Origin: CAYNSX01 sp964400165
Lineage (GTDB): Bacteria > Armatimonadota > Hebobacteria > CAYNSX01
Assembly (NCBI GenBank): GCA_964400165.1
Contig: CAYNSX010000002.1
Location: forward strand, 1 to 64,000
Length of the DNA stretch: 64,000 nucleotides
Direction: 5' to 3'
Part shown: one piece after another, positions 34,243 through 41,971 of the stretch
Layout of the letters: each line of letters begins with the position of its first letter
Position numbering within the stretch: position 1 is the first letter of the stretch
Translations under genes and position numbers: made by a program
Notes under the pieces: model-generated
What the model was told of the DNA's origin: nothing
What the model saw: the letters and a program-made list of their open reading frames with translations, nothing else
Database searches by the model: none

Positions 34243-34689
34243 CTACGGCTGCCCCGCGGGGGCGTAGGGCGTCCCCCCCAGCATCTCGATGCGCCAGGCG
34301 CCGCCGGTCAGCAGCAGGCGGAAGCCGTGCTCGGCGGGGTCCTCGAAGAGTTGCACGGAAACGAGCACATGACTTTCATCAATGCGCTCGACCCGCGTCT
34401 TGTCCTCGGCGTAGTCGGTCTTCCCCGCCTTCGCCGCGGCGCTGAATTGCGCGAAGGTCACGGACTGGCGCGACGCCGTAGTTAGCAACGAATAGGCGCG
34501 CTCGACATCGTTCTGGTCGAGGGCGGCGAGATAGGTGAGGACGGTGTCCCGTGCCGCAGCCAGGTCCGCCGGCAGCGGGGCCGGCGGGGGAGCGGGGGGC
34601 GGCGCCTTGCGACAGCCGCCAGCGGCCGCCAGGGCGGCCAGTAGCAGGCCCGCCAGCGCACCGCGTCGCAGCCGGAGTGAGGGGTTCAC
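34243..34689 (-). CDS. Small lipoprotein with DUF4878-like domain
   Basis: This is a 148-residue protein with a lipoprotein signal (NPSLRLRRGALAGLLLAALA, then A-A-G-G-C lipobox, Cys about residue 26) and a Pro/Ala-rich linker. The C-terminal domain around VLTYLAALDQNDVERAYSLL and V-L-V-S-V-Q-L-F resembles the NTF2-like DUF4878 fold. GTG 34689 is preferred to the TTG at 34710 because it puts the positive n-region at the start. Periplasmic face of a membrane, probably acylated by Lnt. Function unknown. Confidence 0.72.
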   Translation of the reverse strand: MNPSLRLRRGALAGLLLAALAAAGGCRKAPPPAPPPAPLPADLAAARDTVLTYLAALDQNDVERAYSLLTTASRQSVTFAQFSAAAKAGKTDYAEDKTRVERIDESHVLVSVQLFEDPAEHGFRLLLTGGAWRIEMLGGTPYAPAGQP

Positions 34690-34746
34690 CGTCGCGGCGG
34701 AGCGTAGCAAGGCGGGCAGGCAAGCGTCAACGCCACGGGCGCGGCG

Positions 34747-35538
34747 TCAGAACGGCGTCGCGATCTTGCCGCCGTCCACCACCAGGGTGGTGCCGGTGAC
34801 ATAACTCGCCCGCGCCGACGCCAGATACACCACCGCGTCCGCCAGTTCCCGCACTTCGCCGTAGCGCCCGAGCGGAATGCTGCCGCGCGAGGCCTTCTCC
34901 ACCTCGGCCAGCGGCTTGCCGCTGCGCTGGGCGTGCAGTTCGTCGAGTTCGCGCACCCGGTCGGTGGCGATGCGCCCCGGGGCGATGTTGTTGACCAGGA
35001 TGCCATGTGGCGCCAGTTCGTTCGCCAGCGTCTTCGCCAGCCCGACCACCGCGGGACGGAAGGTGTTCGACAGCAGCAGACTGGCGATCGGTTCTTTCAG
35101 CGAGGTCGAGATGATATTGATGACCCGCGGCTGCTTCGATGCCTTGAGATGCGGCAGTGCGGCGCGCACGAGACGCACGACGCTCATCAGCGTCAGGTTG
35201 AAGGCGACCGTCCACTTGTCGTCGCCGGTCGTCTCGAAGGTGCCCGGCGGCGGCCCGCCCGCGTTCGTGACTAGAATGTCCAATCCGCCGAACGCTGCGA
35301 CCGTCTGCGCGACGAACGCATTGCAGCCCTCCACGGTTGCCACATCGGCGGCGACTGGCACCACTTGATTGCCGGTCTCCTTGCTGATGGCCGCGGCGGC
35401 CTCTTTGACCCGCGCCGCGTCGCGGCTGCAAATGGCCACCTGGCAATCCTCGGCCGACAGCGCCTCGGCGATGGCGCGGCCCAGCCCGCCGCTGGCGGCG
35501 GCGACGGCGGCGATGCGGCCCTGCAGTCCCATGTCCAT
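34747..35538 (-). CDS. SDR-family oxidoreductase with altered catalytic motif
   Basis: This 263-residue Rossmann protein has the cofactor motif A-S-G-G-L-G-R-A (about 15-22), N-A-G-G (92-95), the catalytic Ser region I-I-S-T-S (143-147) and the C-terminal V-D-G-G-K. At the place of the YxxxK pair it reads S157-N-T-F-R161 (in [11 protein letters not shown]), so both the Tyr and the Lys are replaced. A subset of SDR proteins shares this change, so it may be a distinct subfamily with other chemistry. ATG 35538 sits three bases after the upstream stop. Confidence 0.88.
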   Translation of the reverse strand: MDMGLQGRIAAVAAASGGLGRAIAEALSAEDCQVAICSRDAARVKEAAAAISKETGNQVVPVAADVATVEGCNAFVAQTVAAFGGLDILVTNAGGPPPGTFETTGDDKWTVAFNLTLMSVVRLVRAALPHLKASKQPRVINIISTSLKEPIASLLLSNTFRPAVVGLAKTLANELAPHGILVNNIAPGRIATDRVRELDELHAQRSGKPLAEVEKASRGSIPLGRYGEVRELADAVVYLASARASYVTGTTLVVDGGKIATPF

Positions 35539-35540
35539 CG

Positions 35541-36440
35541 TTAGGCCTCCACCAGCAGGCCGACGCGCTCGCACACCCGCGTCAGCGCTTCCTGCGTTCC
35601 GGGGTCCAACCCGCGGCCCGGCGCCCGCACCGCCGCGTGCGCAATCACGCCGCGGCGGCGCAGCAATTCCTTGCGGATTGCGACGCCGAGCACCGGCTGC
35701 GCCTCAAAGACAATCAGCGGCAGCACCCGGTCGAACGCCCGCGCCGCAGCGTCCGCATCGCCCGCCCAGAAGGCCTCCAGCACCTCGCAGAGCGACTCGG
35801 GGTAGGGGAAGCCGGTCATCACGCCCGCGGCGCCGCGCGCCAATTCTTCTAGCAGGTACAGCCCGCTCAAACCGCCGAAGACGCCGACGCGGTCGCCGAG
35901 CCGAGCGACGATTTCGCCGACTTTCTGCGGCGTCGGCGGATCTTCGAGCTTCACATATTGCGCCAACGGCGCTTTTTCCAGAATGGTTACGTGCAGCTCC
36001 GCCGTCAGCGTCACGCCGCTGACCGGCGGGTAATCCTGCACGACGATCGGCAGGCCGCCCTCGCCGACACGCCGGTAATGTTCGACGACCGCCGCCGGGT
36101 TCGGCTTCTCCAACCGCGGCGGCGTCACCAGCACTGCCTGCGCGCCGAGGCGTGCTGCTTCGCGGGTACGCTGCAGCGCGCCGTCGGTCCCGCCGTGGCT
36201 GGCGCCGGCAATCACCGGCACGCGCCCGCGCGCCTGCGCCACCACCGCCTCAAGCACCGCCCGGCGCTCATCGTCCACCAGCCGGTCGGCCTCGCCCGTC
36301 ACGCCCAGCGCCACAACCGACCGCGCCCCCGCCTCGATGGCGAAATCCGTCACGCGCCGCGCGCTGGCGAGGTCGATTGTGCCGTTCGCATCGAACGGCG
36401 TCACCAGCACATAACTCAAGCCCCGCAGGTCGAGTGGCAC
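35541..36440 (-). CDS. DapA/NanA-family aldolase-like lyase
   Basis: This is a 299-residue (beta/alpha)8 barrel of the dihydrodipicolinate synthase/N-acetylneuraminate lyase superfamily. The Schiff-base Lys is K164 in Y-V-K-L-E-D, and Tyr137 in V-Q-D-Y-P-P matches the family Tyr. The G-T-T-G-E of true DapA is G-V-T-G-E here (V47), so authentic dihydrodipicolinate synthase activity is doubtful. GTG 36440 lies just downstream of the HIT stop. The neighbouring SDR could act on the same, unknown, keto acid. Confidence 0.85.
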   Translation of the reverse strand: MPLDLRGLSYVLVTPFDANGTIDLASARRVTDFAIEAGARSVVALGVTGEADRLVDDERRAVLEAVVAQARGRVPVIAGASHGGTDGALQRTREAARLGAQAVLVTPPRLEKPNPAAVVEHYRRVGEGGLPIVVQDYPPVSGVTLTAELHVTILEKAPLAQYVKLEDPPTPQKVGEIVARLGDRVGVFGGLSGLYLLEELARGAAGVMTGFPYPESLCEVLEAFWAGDADAAARAFDRVLPLIVFEAQPVLGVAIRKELLRRRGVIAHAAVRAPGRGLDPGTQEALTRVCERVGLLVEA

Positions 36441-36442
36441 GG

Positions 36443-36790
36443 TTATCCCGGCGGCCAGGTCAGCGGGCGCCCGGCGAGCAGGTGGAAGTGGATGTGAAAG
36501 ACGGACTGCCCGGCGCCGCGGTTGGTGTTCGTCACCACCCGATAGCCCTCGGGCGCGACGCCCAGCCGCCGCGCCAGTTCCGCCGCTACCAAATTGCACT
36601 TCCCGATCAGCGCGGCATCATCCGGCGCGGCGGAGTCAAGGTTGATGATGTGCCGCCGCGGGACGATGAGCAGGTGGTGCGGCGCCATCGGATTGAGGTC
36701 GCGGAAGGCGACGACCTCGTCGTCCTCGTATTCGATCGTCGAAGGGATGGTCTTGTTGGCGATCTTGCAGAAGATGCAGTCCGCGCTCAT
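36443..36790 (-). CDS. HIT-family nucleotide hydrolase (HinT-like)
   Basis: This is a 115-residue protein with the zinc-type N-terminus D-C-I-F-C-K-I-A, H-L-L-I-V-P-R-R-H-I and the histidine triad H-I-H-F-H-L-L near the C-terminus. HinT-like enzymes hydrolyse adenosine phosphoramidates and aminoacyl adenylates. It follows a GNAT gene with an ATGA overlap. The frame is open upstream, but ATG 36790 gives the family N-terminus. Confidence 0.95.
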   Translation of the reverse strand: MSADCIFCKIANKTIPSTIEYEDDEVVAFRDLNPMAPHHLLIVPRRHIINLDSAAPDDAALIGKCNLVAAELARRLGVAPEGYRVVTNTNRGAGQSVFHIHFHLLAGRPLTWPPG

Positions 36791-37275
36791 TGCGGCTCCA
36801 GGTCGAGGCGCATCCGCCAGCCGTGCCGGCCGGTCCCGTAATAGTTCGTCAGGTGCTCGTGCAGGACGAAGCCGAGCGAGCGATAGAGCATCTGGGCCGG
36901 CGCGTTCGTCACCGCCACTTCGAGCGTCAGGTCCCGCATCCGTTTCGTTCGCATGAACGCAATCGTTTCCTCCATCAGCCGGCGCCCGTGACCCTTGCCG
37001 CGCGCATCGGCGCGCACCGCCACCGCCACCACCTCGCCGCGGCTGCGCCACCACAGCGACCGCGTCAGGCAATAGGCGACGACTTCGCCCGCGTGCTGCA
37101 TCACCCAGAAGCCGCCGCCGCTCGTCAGCGCCCGCCAGGCGAGCAAGTCCATCCCGAACGCGTCGCGCCCGAAGGCGTGCCGGGTGAGCGTGTAGACGGC
37201 CCAGAAGTCGCTCCACCGGAAGCGCCGCAGCGCCGCCGCGTCGGAATGCGCCGCCGTGTTGAGCACACTAACCAT
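36787..37275 (-). CDS. GNAT-family N-acetyltransferase (RimI-like)
   Basis: This is a 162-residue GNAT protein. The acetyl-CoA loop is V-A-V-A-V-R-A-D-A-R-G-K-G-H-G-R-R (R/Q-x-x-G-x-G), followed by L-E-V-A-V-T-N-A-P-A-Q-M-L-Y-R-S-L-G-F, the pattern of RimI-type protein N-terminal acetyltransferases. The substrate cannot be fixed; free amino-group substrates of other GNATs are possible. ATG 37275 overlaps the end of birA by eight bases, and the stop overlaps the HIT start. Confidence 0.88.
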   Translation of the reverse strand: MVSVLNTAAHSDAAALRRFRWSDFWAVYTLTRHAFGRDAFGMDLLAWRALTSGGGFWVMQHAGEVVAYCLTRSLWWRSRGEVVAVAVRADARGKGHGRRLMEETIAFMRTKRMRDLTLEVAVTNAPAQMLYRSLGFVLHEHLTNYYGTGRHGWRMRLDLEPQ

Positions 37276-38302
37276 CGCTGTCCTTCCGCAATTGCGCAAT
37301 GCCCGCGAAGCAGGGGATGACGGCCCCGCTCCGGGTCTCCACCAGCAATGCGCCGCGCGGGTCGATTCCCCTGGCGATGCCCTCTGTCCTCCCCGCGGGC
37401 GTGTCGATGGTCACCGGCCGCCCGCGCAGCGCATCCCGTGCCGCCACCGCCGCAATCACCGCCTCCGGCTCCGCGTGCAACCGCTCAATCCACCGCTGCA
37501 CCGCCGCCAGTTCCGCCGCCAGCACTACCTCTCGTTCTATTCGCCCCTCCCCGCAAGCGGCGACGGGTGGGGTTGTAGTTGTTTCTGCCCCTCCCCGTGC
37601 ACGGGGAGGGGTTACTCCACCGCTCCCCTCTCCGCTCGTCGAAGAGGGGGCGGGGAGGAGAGGGTCTTCTTTCCCTCTCCCAGTCCGGGAGAGGGTGGCC
37701 GAGTGCAACGAGGCCGGGTGAGGACGGTTCGCTGGAATGGGGACAAGCGGGAGAGTTCCCGCCTCCCCGCCTCCCTGCCTCCCTACTACCTGGTGTAAAG
37801 ACACCGCATGATCCGCCAGTCCCGGCGGCAGTTCCGCGCAGACATCCACGCCGATCCCCAGGATCGCCCAGCCGCGGGTCGCATCGCTCTCCGCCAGGAT
37901 TCCGGCGCACTTCTTCCCTTCGACGAGCACATCGTTCGGCCACTTGATGGCGGCTGCGGCGCCGGTCACTTCTTCGACGGCCTCGGCGATCGCCACGCCT
38001 GCCGCCAGCGTCAGCAGCGGGTAGCGCGCCGGGTCGAGGTCGGGGTACAGGACCAGCGTCAGCCAGTTGCCGCCCCCCGCCGGCGAATACCATGTCCGCC
38101 CGCGCTGCCCGCGGCCGCGCTTCTGCTGCTCGGCGAAGACGACCGTCTCCGGCGCGCCGGCGAGCGCCAGTTCGCGGGCGCGGTCCTGCGTCGAGCCGAT
38201 GCTGGCGTGATACTCGATCGGCCACGGCACGCCCCGCGCCGCGCAGAGCGCGCGGGCGCGGTCGACATCAAGCGGCCGGAGCGCTGCCGGGGCTGGTGAC
38301 AC
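37268..38302 (-). CDS. birA: Biotin-protein ligase with an in-frame repeat insertion
   Basis: Attaches biotin to the carboxyl carrier protein of acetyl-CoA carboxylase. The 344-residue protein lacks the N-terminal HTH, so it is a non-regulatory ligase. It has S-T-Q-D (37-40), the biotinyl-AMP loop K-R-G-R-G-Q-R-G-R-T (61-70), K120-W-P-N-D-V, K-C-A-G-I-L and G-I-G-V-D-V. About residues 174-254 are an extra Pro/Gly/Ser/Thr-rich segment coded by palindromic repeats, dropped between S-L-H-Q and R-E-V-V-L-A-A-E-L. Both flanks are normal and the frame is open, so the gene is probably functional. GTG 38302 overlaps nadC. Confidence 0.93.
   Translation of the reverse strand: MSPAPAALRPLDVDRARALCAARGVPWPIEYHASIGSTQDRARELALAGAPETVVFAEQQKRGRGQRGRTWYSPAGGGNWLTLVLYPDLDPARYPLLTLAAGVAIAEAVEEVTGAAAAIKWPNDVLVEGKKCAGILAESDATRGWAILGIGVDVCAELPPGLADHAVSLHQVVGRQGGGEAGTLPLVPIPANRPHPASLHSATLSRTGRGKEDPLLPAPSSTSGEGSGGVTPPRARGGAETTTTPPVAACGEGRIEREVVLAAELAAVQRWIERLHAEPEAVIAAVAARDALRGRPVTIDTPAGRTEGIARGIDPRGALLVETRSGAVIPCFAGIAQLRKDSDG
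37541..37797 (-). repeat. Composite palindromic repeat inserted in frame in birA
   Basis: It contains a perfect palindrome with arms CCCCTCCCC and GGGGAGGGG around GTGCAC (37588-37611). Next is a CTCCCCTCTCCGC...GAGGGGGCGGGG module (37623-37662) like 61287-61327. A third module holds CCCTCTCCC/GGGAGAGGG arms (37673-37681, 37687-37695) extended to CCTCACCC on the - strand (37723-37716), like 14374-14438 and 61207-61259. At the far end is a GCCTCCCTGCCT run ending CCTGGT (37755-37797), like 16268-16318. About 80 codons, no stop. Confidence 0.85.
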
Positions 38303-39155
38303 GCGTCACCTCGAGCGAGAGGTCGAGCGACGGCGCCGAATGCGTCAGCCGACCAATCGAAATGTAGTCCACGCCGGTCTCGGCGACGGCGCGTACATTC
38401 TCCAGCGTCACGCCGCCGGACGCTTCCAGTTCCGCACGCCCGTTCACCAATTCCACCGCGCGGCGCAGGTCGTCCGCGCCAAAATTATCCAGCAGCAGCA
38501 TCGCCGCGCCGGCGGCGAGCGCCTCTTCGATCTGGTCGAGCGCCTCCACTTCCACTTCGATTGGCAGTGGGCGCTTGCCCTGCGACGCCCGCATCCGCCG
38601 CACCGCCTCGCCGAGGCCGCCGGCGGCGTCAATGTGGTTGTCCTTGATCAGGATGCCGTCATCGAGGCCGAAGCGGTGATTGCGCCCGCCCCCGCAGCGC
38701 ACCGCATACTTCTCGAACAGTCGCAGCCCGGGCGTCGTCTTGCGGGTGTCAAGAATGACCGCCTGCGTGCCCTGCACCCGCTCGACGAACTGCGCCGTCA
38801 GCGTGGCGATGCCCGACAGCCGCTGCAGAAAATTGAGCGCCGTCCGCTCCGCCGTCAGGATGGGCCGCAACCGGCCCGTGATCTCCGCCACCGTCGCGAC
38901 CGGAGCGACGGCAGCGCCATCTTCCGCCTTCACGGTGAATTCGAGGTCCGGGTCGAGCGTGCGAAAACACGCCTCGCACGGCGACAGCCCGCAAATGACC
39001 CCCGCGGCTTTGGCGACGATGACCGCCGCGCCCACCGCGTCTTTCGGGACAATCGCCTCGGTCGTGACATCGCCGCGGCCGGCGTCCTCTTGCAGCGCCC
39101 GGTGGACGGCGCCCTGCAAGTGCTCGGGCGGGATGCCTACTTGCCGGTCACGCAC
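38268..39155 (-). CDS. nadC: Nicotinate-nucleotide pyrophosphorylase (quinolinate phosphoribosyltransferase)
   Basis: Turns quinolinate and PRPP into nicotinate mononucleotide. The 295-residue protein begins with A-V-H-R-A-L-Q-E-D-A-G-R-G-D-V-T and has T-R-K-T-T-P-G-L-R, K-Y-A-V-R-C-G-G-G-R-N-H-R and I-K-D-N-H-I. These are the quinolinate and PRPP contacts. GTG 39155 overlaps the nadX stop by eight bases. It is the third gene of the nadA-nadX-nadC run. Confidence 0.97.
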   Translation of the reverse strand: MRDRQVGIPPEHLQGAVHRALQEDAGRGDVTTEAIVPKDAVGAAVIVAKAAGVICGLSPCEACFRTLDPDLEFTVKAEDGAAVAPVATVAEITGRLRPILTAERTALNFLQRLSGIATLTAQFVERVQGTQAVILDTRKTTPGLRLFEKYAVRCGGGRNHRFGLDDGILIKDNHIDAAGGLGEAVRRMRASQGKRPLPIEVEVEALDQIEEALAAGAAMLLLDNFGADDLRRAVELVNGRAELEASGGVTLENVRAVAETGVDYISIGRLTHSAPSLDLSLEVTRVTSPGSAPAA

Positions 39156-39984
39156 CGATGACGAGCGGCTTCAGGATTTGCCGCAGCGCCGCGATCGCCG
39201 AATAGGCGGCGAGCTGGCTGGTCTTCGGGTTCGACGACGGCACATTCTCGGTGCGCGACAGGATGCGCCCGCAGTCGCCGATGATTTCGAGTTCGTGGAT
39301 GTTCTTGTCCACGGTCGGGTCGGCGATAATGCGCACCTGCACGAAATCCGCCCCGCCGCACGCCAGCGACAGCGTCGCCGCCACATTGACATTGAGCGGG
39401 AACCCGCGGATCGCCTCCCGCGCTGTGCCCTCGAAGACGACCGTCGGCTCGGTCACTTTCAGCGGGTCGATTCCCTTCGCAATCAACTCCGGCGCGCCGG
39501 CCAGCGCCCGCGGCGGCTTGCGCGTGCTCAAGATGACCGACTCGACGGTGCCCACATTGGCGGCACGGGCGGCGTCGATCCCCGCCAGGGCGCCGGCAGG
39601 CAGGTAAATTTTGCGCTCGAAACGCTCCGCCATCTCGAACAGGTCCTCACGATCGAGCAACCCCGCCACGCTCATCGCCAGGATGTCGCGCCCGCCTTGC
39701 AGCGCCTGTTCGACGATGCCGCCGACCGCCTGCGGCGTCGTCGCCTCGACGATGAAATCGCAGGTGGCGATCATCCCGGCCAGCGTCATCGCAGTCGGCT
39801 GGCGCTGCAAACTCCAGATCAGTTGCTCGGCGCGGGTGTGGTTGATGTCGTTGACGGCGAGGAGTTTCGCGGGCACCTGCCCCGTGTCGAGCGCCCGGGC
39901 GATGATGGTGCCGATCGCCCCGCACCCGATCAGCCCGATGGAAGTCCGAAGCGCCTCGTCCTGCGGCGGCGGAGTTTCGCTCAC
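39148..39984 (-). CDS. nadX: L-aspartate dehydrogenase
   Basis: Oxidises L-aspartate to iminoaspartate with NAD(P)+, feeding NadA; it replaces the flavoenzyme NadB. The 278-residue protein shows the Rossmann start I-G-L-I-G-C-G-A-I-G, then P-A-G-A-L-A-G-I-D-A-A-R-A and F-P-L-N-V-N-V-A-A-T-L-S-L-A. The active-site His is in N-I-H-E-L-E-I. It lies between nadA and nadC, which strongly supports the assignment. GTG 39984 overlaps the nadA stop (GTGA). The frame is open further upstream inside nadA without meaning. Confidence 0.93.
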   Translation of the reverse strand: MSETPPPQDEALRTSIGLIGCGAIGTIIARALDTGQVPAKLLAVNDINHTRAEQLIWSLQRQPTAMTLAGMIATCDFIVEATTPQAVGGIVEQALQGGRDILAMSVAGLLDREDLFEMAERFERKIYLPAGALAGIDAARAANVGTVESVILSTRKPPRALAGAPELIAKGIDPLKVTEPTVVFEGTAREAIRGFPLNVNVAATLSLACGGADFVQVRIIADPTVDKNIHELEIIGDCGRILSRTENVPSSNPKTSQLAAYSAIAALRQILKPLVIGA

Positions 39985-40955
39985 CGCACCGCCAGCATGC
40001 GCTCGATGGTGGTGCGCGCCTTGGCCGCGACCGCCTCGGGAATCTCGACGCGCGGCTCCAAGTCCTCCAGACACCAGGCCAGCCGCTCGAGCGTGTTCTT
40101 CTTCATGTGCTCGCAAAAAGCGCCCTCGCAGCAGAAGCCCGGCGGCTGCGCCACATAGAAGCGCTTGTGCGGGTTTTCCTTCTGCATCCGGTGCACGATG
40201 CCGACTTCGGTGCCGATGATGAACTCGGTCGCCGCCGCCTCGCGCACATATGTCATCATCCCGCCGGTGCTGAACACTTTGTCGGCCACCGCGATGACAT
40301 CGGCGGGGCATTCCGGGTGGACGACGACCTCGGCCGCTGGATGCTCCGCCTTCAGCCGCACCACATCCTCGGGGAAGATGCGCTGGTGGACGGGGCAATA
40401 GCCGTCCCAGGCGATGACTTCGACATCGGTGTGCTGCGCCACCCAGTGCGCCAGGTGCTTGTCGGGGACGAACAGCACCTTCGGCACGCCAAGACTCTTT
40501 ACCACTTCGACCGCGTTCGACGAAGTGCAGCAGATGTCGCTCTCCGCTTTCACCTCGGCGCTGGTGTTCACATAGCACACCACGGGCACGCCCGGGTGCT
40601 TCGCCTTGAAGGCGACGAGTTGCTCACGGGTGAGCATATCGGAAAGGCCGCAGCCGGCGGTGACATCGGGCAGCACCACAATCTTGTCGGGGTTGAGAAG
40701 TTTCGCCGTCTCCGCCATAAAGTGCACCCCGCAGAAGACGATGACGGCGGCGTCCGTCTCGGCGGCGCGGCGGCTCAACTCCAGCGAGTCGCCGACGAAG
40801 TCCGCCAGGTCCTGAATGTCGCCGACCTGATAGTTGTGCGCCAGGATGACCGCGTTGCGGACGCGCCGCAGGTCATTGATGCGCGCAATCAGTTCCGCCC
40901 GCGGGGTCGTCGGTTCCAGGTAGGGTTGCAGTTTTTCGATGACAGCCGAGGGCAT
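39981..40955 (-). CDS. nadA: Quinolinate synthase
   Basis: Condenses iminoaspartate with dihydroxyacetone phosphate to quinolinate using an oxygen-sensitive 4Fe-4S cluster. The 324-residue protein has A-H-N-Y-Q, F-C-G-V-H-F-M-A-E-T-A-K, V-H-P-E-C-P and F-C-E-H-M-K-K-N-T-L, which hold the three cluster cysteines. ATG 40955 has AGGAG five bases upstream. It is the first gene of the NAD run, and a Rex-type operator and a probable promoter lie 67-126 bases upstream. Confidence 0.97.
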   Translation of the reverse strand: MPSAVIEKLQPYLEPTTPRAELIARINDLRRVRNAVILAHNYQVGDIQDLADFVGDSLELSRRAAETDAAVIVFCGVHFMAETAKLLNPDKIVVLPDVTAGCGLSDMLTREQLVAFKAKHPGVPVVCYVNTSAEVKAESDICCTSSNAVEVVKSLGVPKVLFVPDKHLAHWVAQHTDVEVIAWDGYCPVHQRIFPEDVVRLKAEHPAAEVVVHPECPADVIAVADKVFSTGGMMTYVREAAATEFIIGTEVGIVHRMQKENPHKRFYVAQPPGFCCEGAFCEHMKKNTLERLAWCLEDLEPRVEIPEAVAAKARTTIERMLAVR

Positions 40956-41021
40956 TGCTACTCCTGGTCGCGGCGCGTGCTTCTGCCCCTCTTCAGGCGA
41001 CAGAATGCCGGGTTGAAAAGT

Positions 41022-41039
41022 TTGTGAAACATTTCACAA
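41022..41039. promoter_or_regulatory. Rex operator (perfect 8-2-8 palindrome) upstream of nadA
   Basis: TTGTGAAACATTTCACAA is a perfect inverted repeat and matches the known Rex consensus TTGTGAA-N4-TTCACAA exactly. Rex is a repressor that leaves DNA when NADH rises relative to NAD+. The site lies 67 bases before the nadA ATG and just downstream of a probable promoter, the usual place for a repressor site. The rex gene is not in this window. Confidence 0.9.
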
Positions 41040-41053
41040 TCTCCGCCACACAC

Positions 41054-41081
41054 ATTGTGCCACTTTGCGGTGCAGAATCAA
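41054..41081 (-). promoter_or_regulatory. Probable nadA promoter
   Basis: On the - strand TTGATT (41081-41076) and CACAAT (41059-41054) are separated by 16 bases. Transcription would start a few bases before the Rex palindrome, so bound Rex would block it. The hexamers are imperfect, so confidence rests largely on the position relative to the operator. Confidence 0.45.
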
Positions 41082-41087
41082 AGCGTT

Positions 41088-41960
41088 TCAGGCGTCGGGC
41101 TGCAGCACGAGGTTGTCAATCAGCCGCACTTCGCCGACGAACGCCGCCAGCGCCAGCAGCGTCGGGCCGTCAATCCGCTCAACGCTCTGCAGGGTCTCCG
41201 GATTCCGCAGTTCGGCGTATTGCAAGCGGGCCGCCGGCTCGGCGGTAAAAGTGCCATGGACGACTTTGAGGATGGCTGCGGCATCTCTCGCGCCGCGGGT
41301 GACCGCCGCCTGCGCCGTCTGCAAGGCCCGCCAGAGCGTCAGCGCCGCCTGGCGGTCGCTGGGCGACAGGTAGGCGTTGCGCGAACTCAACGCCAGGCCG
41401 TCATCATCGCGCACGGTGGGGCAGGGGATGATGGCGAGCGGCATCTGCAGGTCCGCCACCATCCGCTCGACGACCTTGAGTTGCTGGTAGTCCTTCTCGC
41501 CGAAATAGGCGGCGTCGGGCAGCACGATGTTGAACAGCCGGGCGCAGACGGTCGTGACGCCCCGGAAATGCCCGGGCCGGAACGCGCCGCACATTCCATC
41601 GGTCAGCCCCGCCACCTCGACACGCGTCTTGTCGCCCGGCGGGTAAATGGCCTCGACCTCCGGCGCAAAGACGACATCAGCGCACTCGCGCTTGCAGAGC
41701 GCAGAGTCGGCGTCGAGGTCGCGCGGGTACTTTGTGTAGTCCTCACGCGGGCCGAACTGCGCCGGGTTGACGAAAATGCTCACCACCACGAAATCGCACT
41801 CGGCGCGCGCGCGGCACATCAGCGACGCATGGCCTGCGTGCAGGCCGCCCATCGTCGGCACGAACCCGATGCGCCCGCCCGCGGCGCGTGGCGCGGCCAC
41901 AGCCGCACGGATGTCGGGGACGGTGCGCAGCACCGCCAGACGCTGGGTGGCCGCGGGCAC
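41088..41960 (-). CDS. panC: Pantothenate synthetase
   Basis: Joins pantoate and beta-alanine with ATP to make pantothenate for coenzyme A. The 290-residue protein has V-P-T-M-G-G-L-H-A-G-H-A-S-L (HIGH-like), S-I-F-V-N-P-A-Q-F-G-P, F-G-E-K-D-Y-Q-Q-L and R-D-D-D-G-L-A-L-S-S-R-N. GTG 41960 is the likely start. It ends 132 bases before nadA, and this spacer holds the Rex site. Confidence 0.97.
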   Translation of the reverse strand: MPAATQRLAVLRTVPDIRAAVAAPRAAGGRIGFVPTMGGLHAGHASLMCRARAECDFVVVSIFVNPAQFGPREDYTKYPRDLDADSALCKRECADVVFAPEVEAIYPPGDKTRVEVAGLTDGMCGAFRPGHFRGVTTVCARLFNIVLPDAAYFGEKDYQQLKVVERMVADLQMPLAIIPCPTVRDDDGLALSSRNAYLSPSDRQAALTLWRALQTAQAAVTRGARDAAAILKVVHGTFTAEPAARLQYAELRNPETLQSVERIDGPTLLALAAFVGEVRLIDNLVLQPDA

Positions 41961-41971
41961 CGGCGTTCCCG

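Noticed and set aside
35541..36440. Calling the lyase dapA
   Set aside because: The GTTGE box is GVTGE and the context is not lysine synthesis; the superfamily has many other activities.
37268..38302. birA as a pseudogene interrupted by repeats
   Set aside because: The reading frame is open through the insert, all catalytic motifs are present on both sides, and start and stop overlaps with neighbours are normal.
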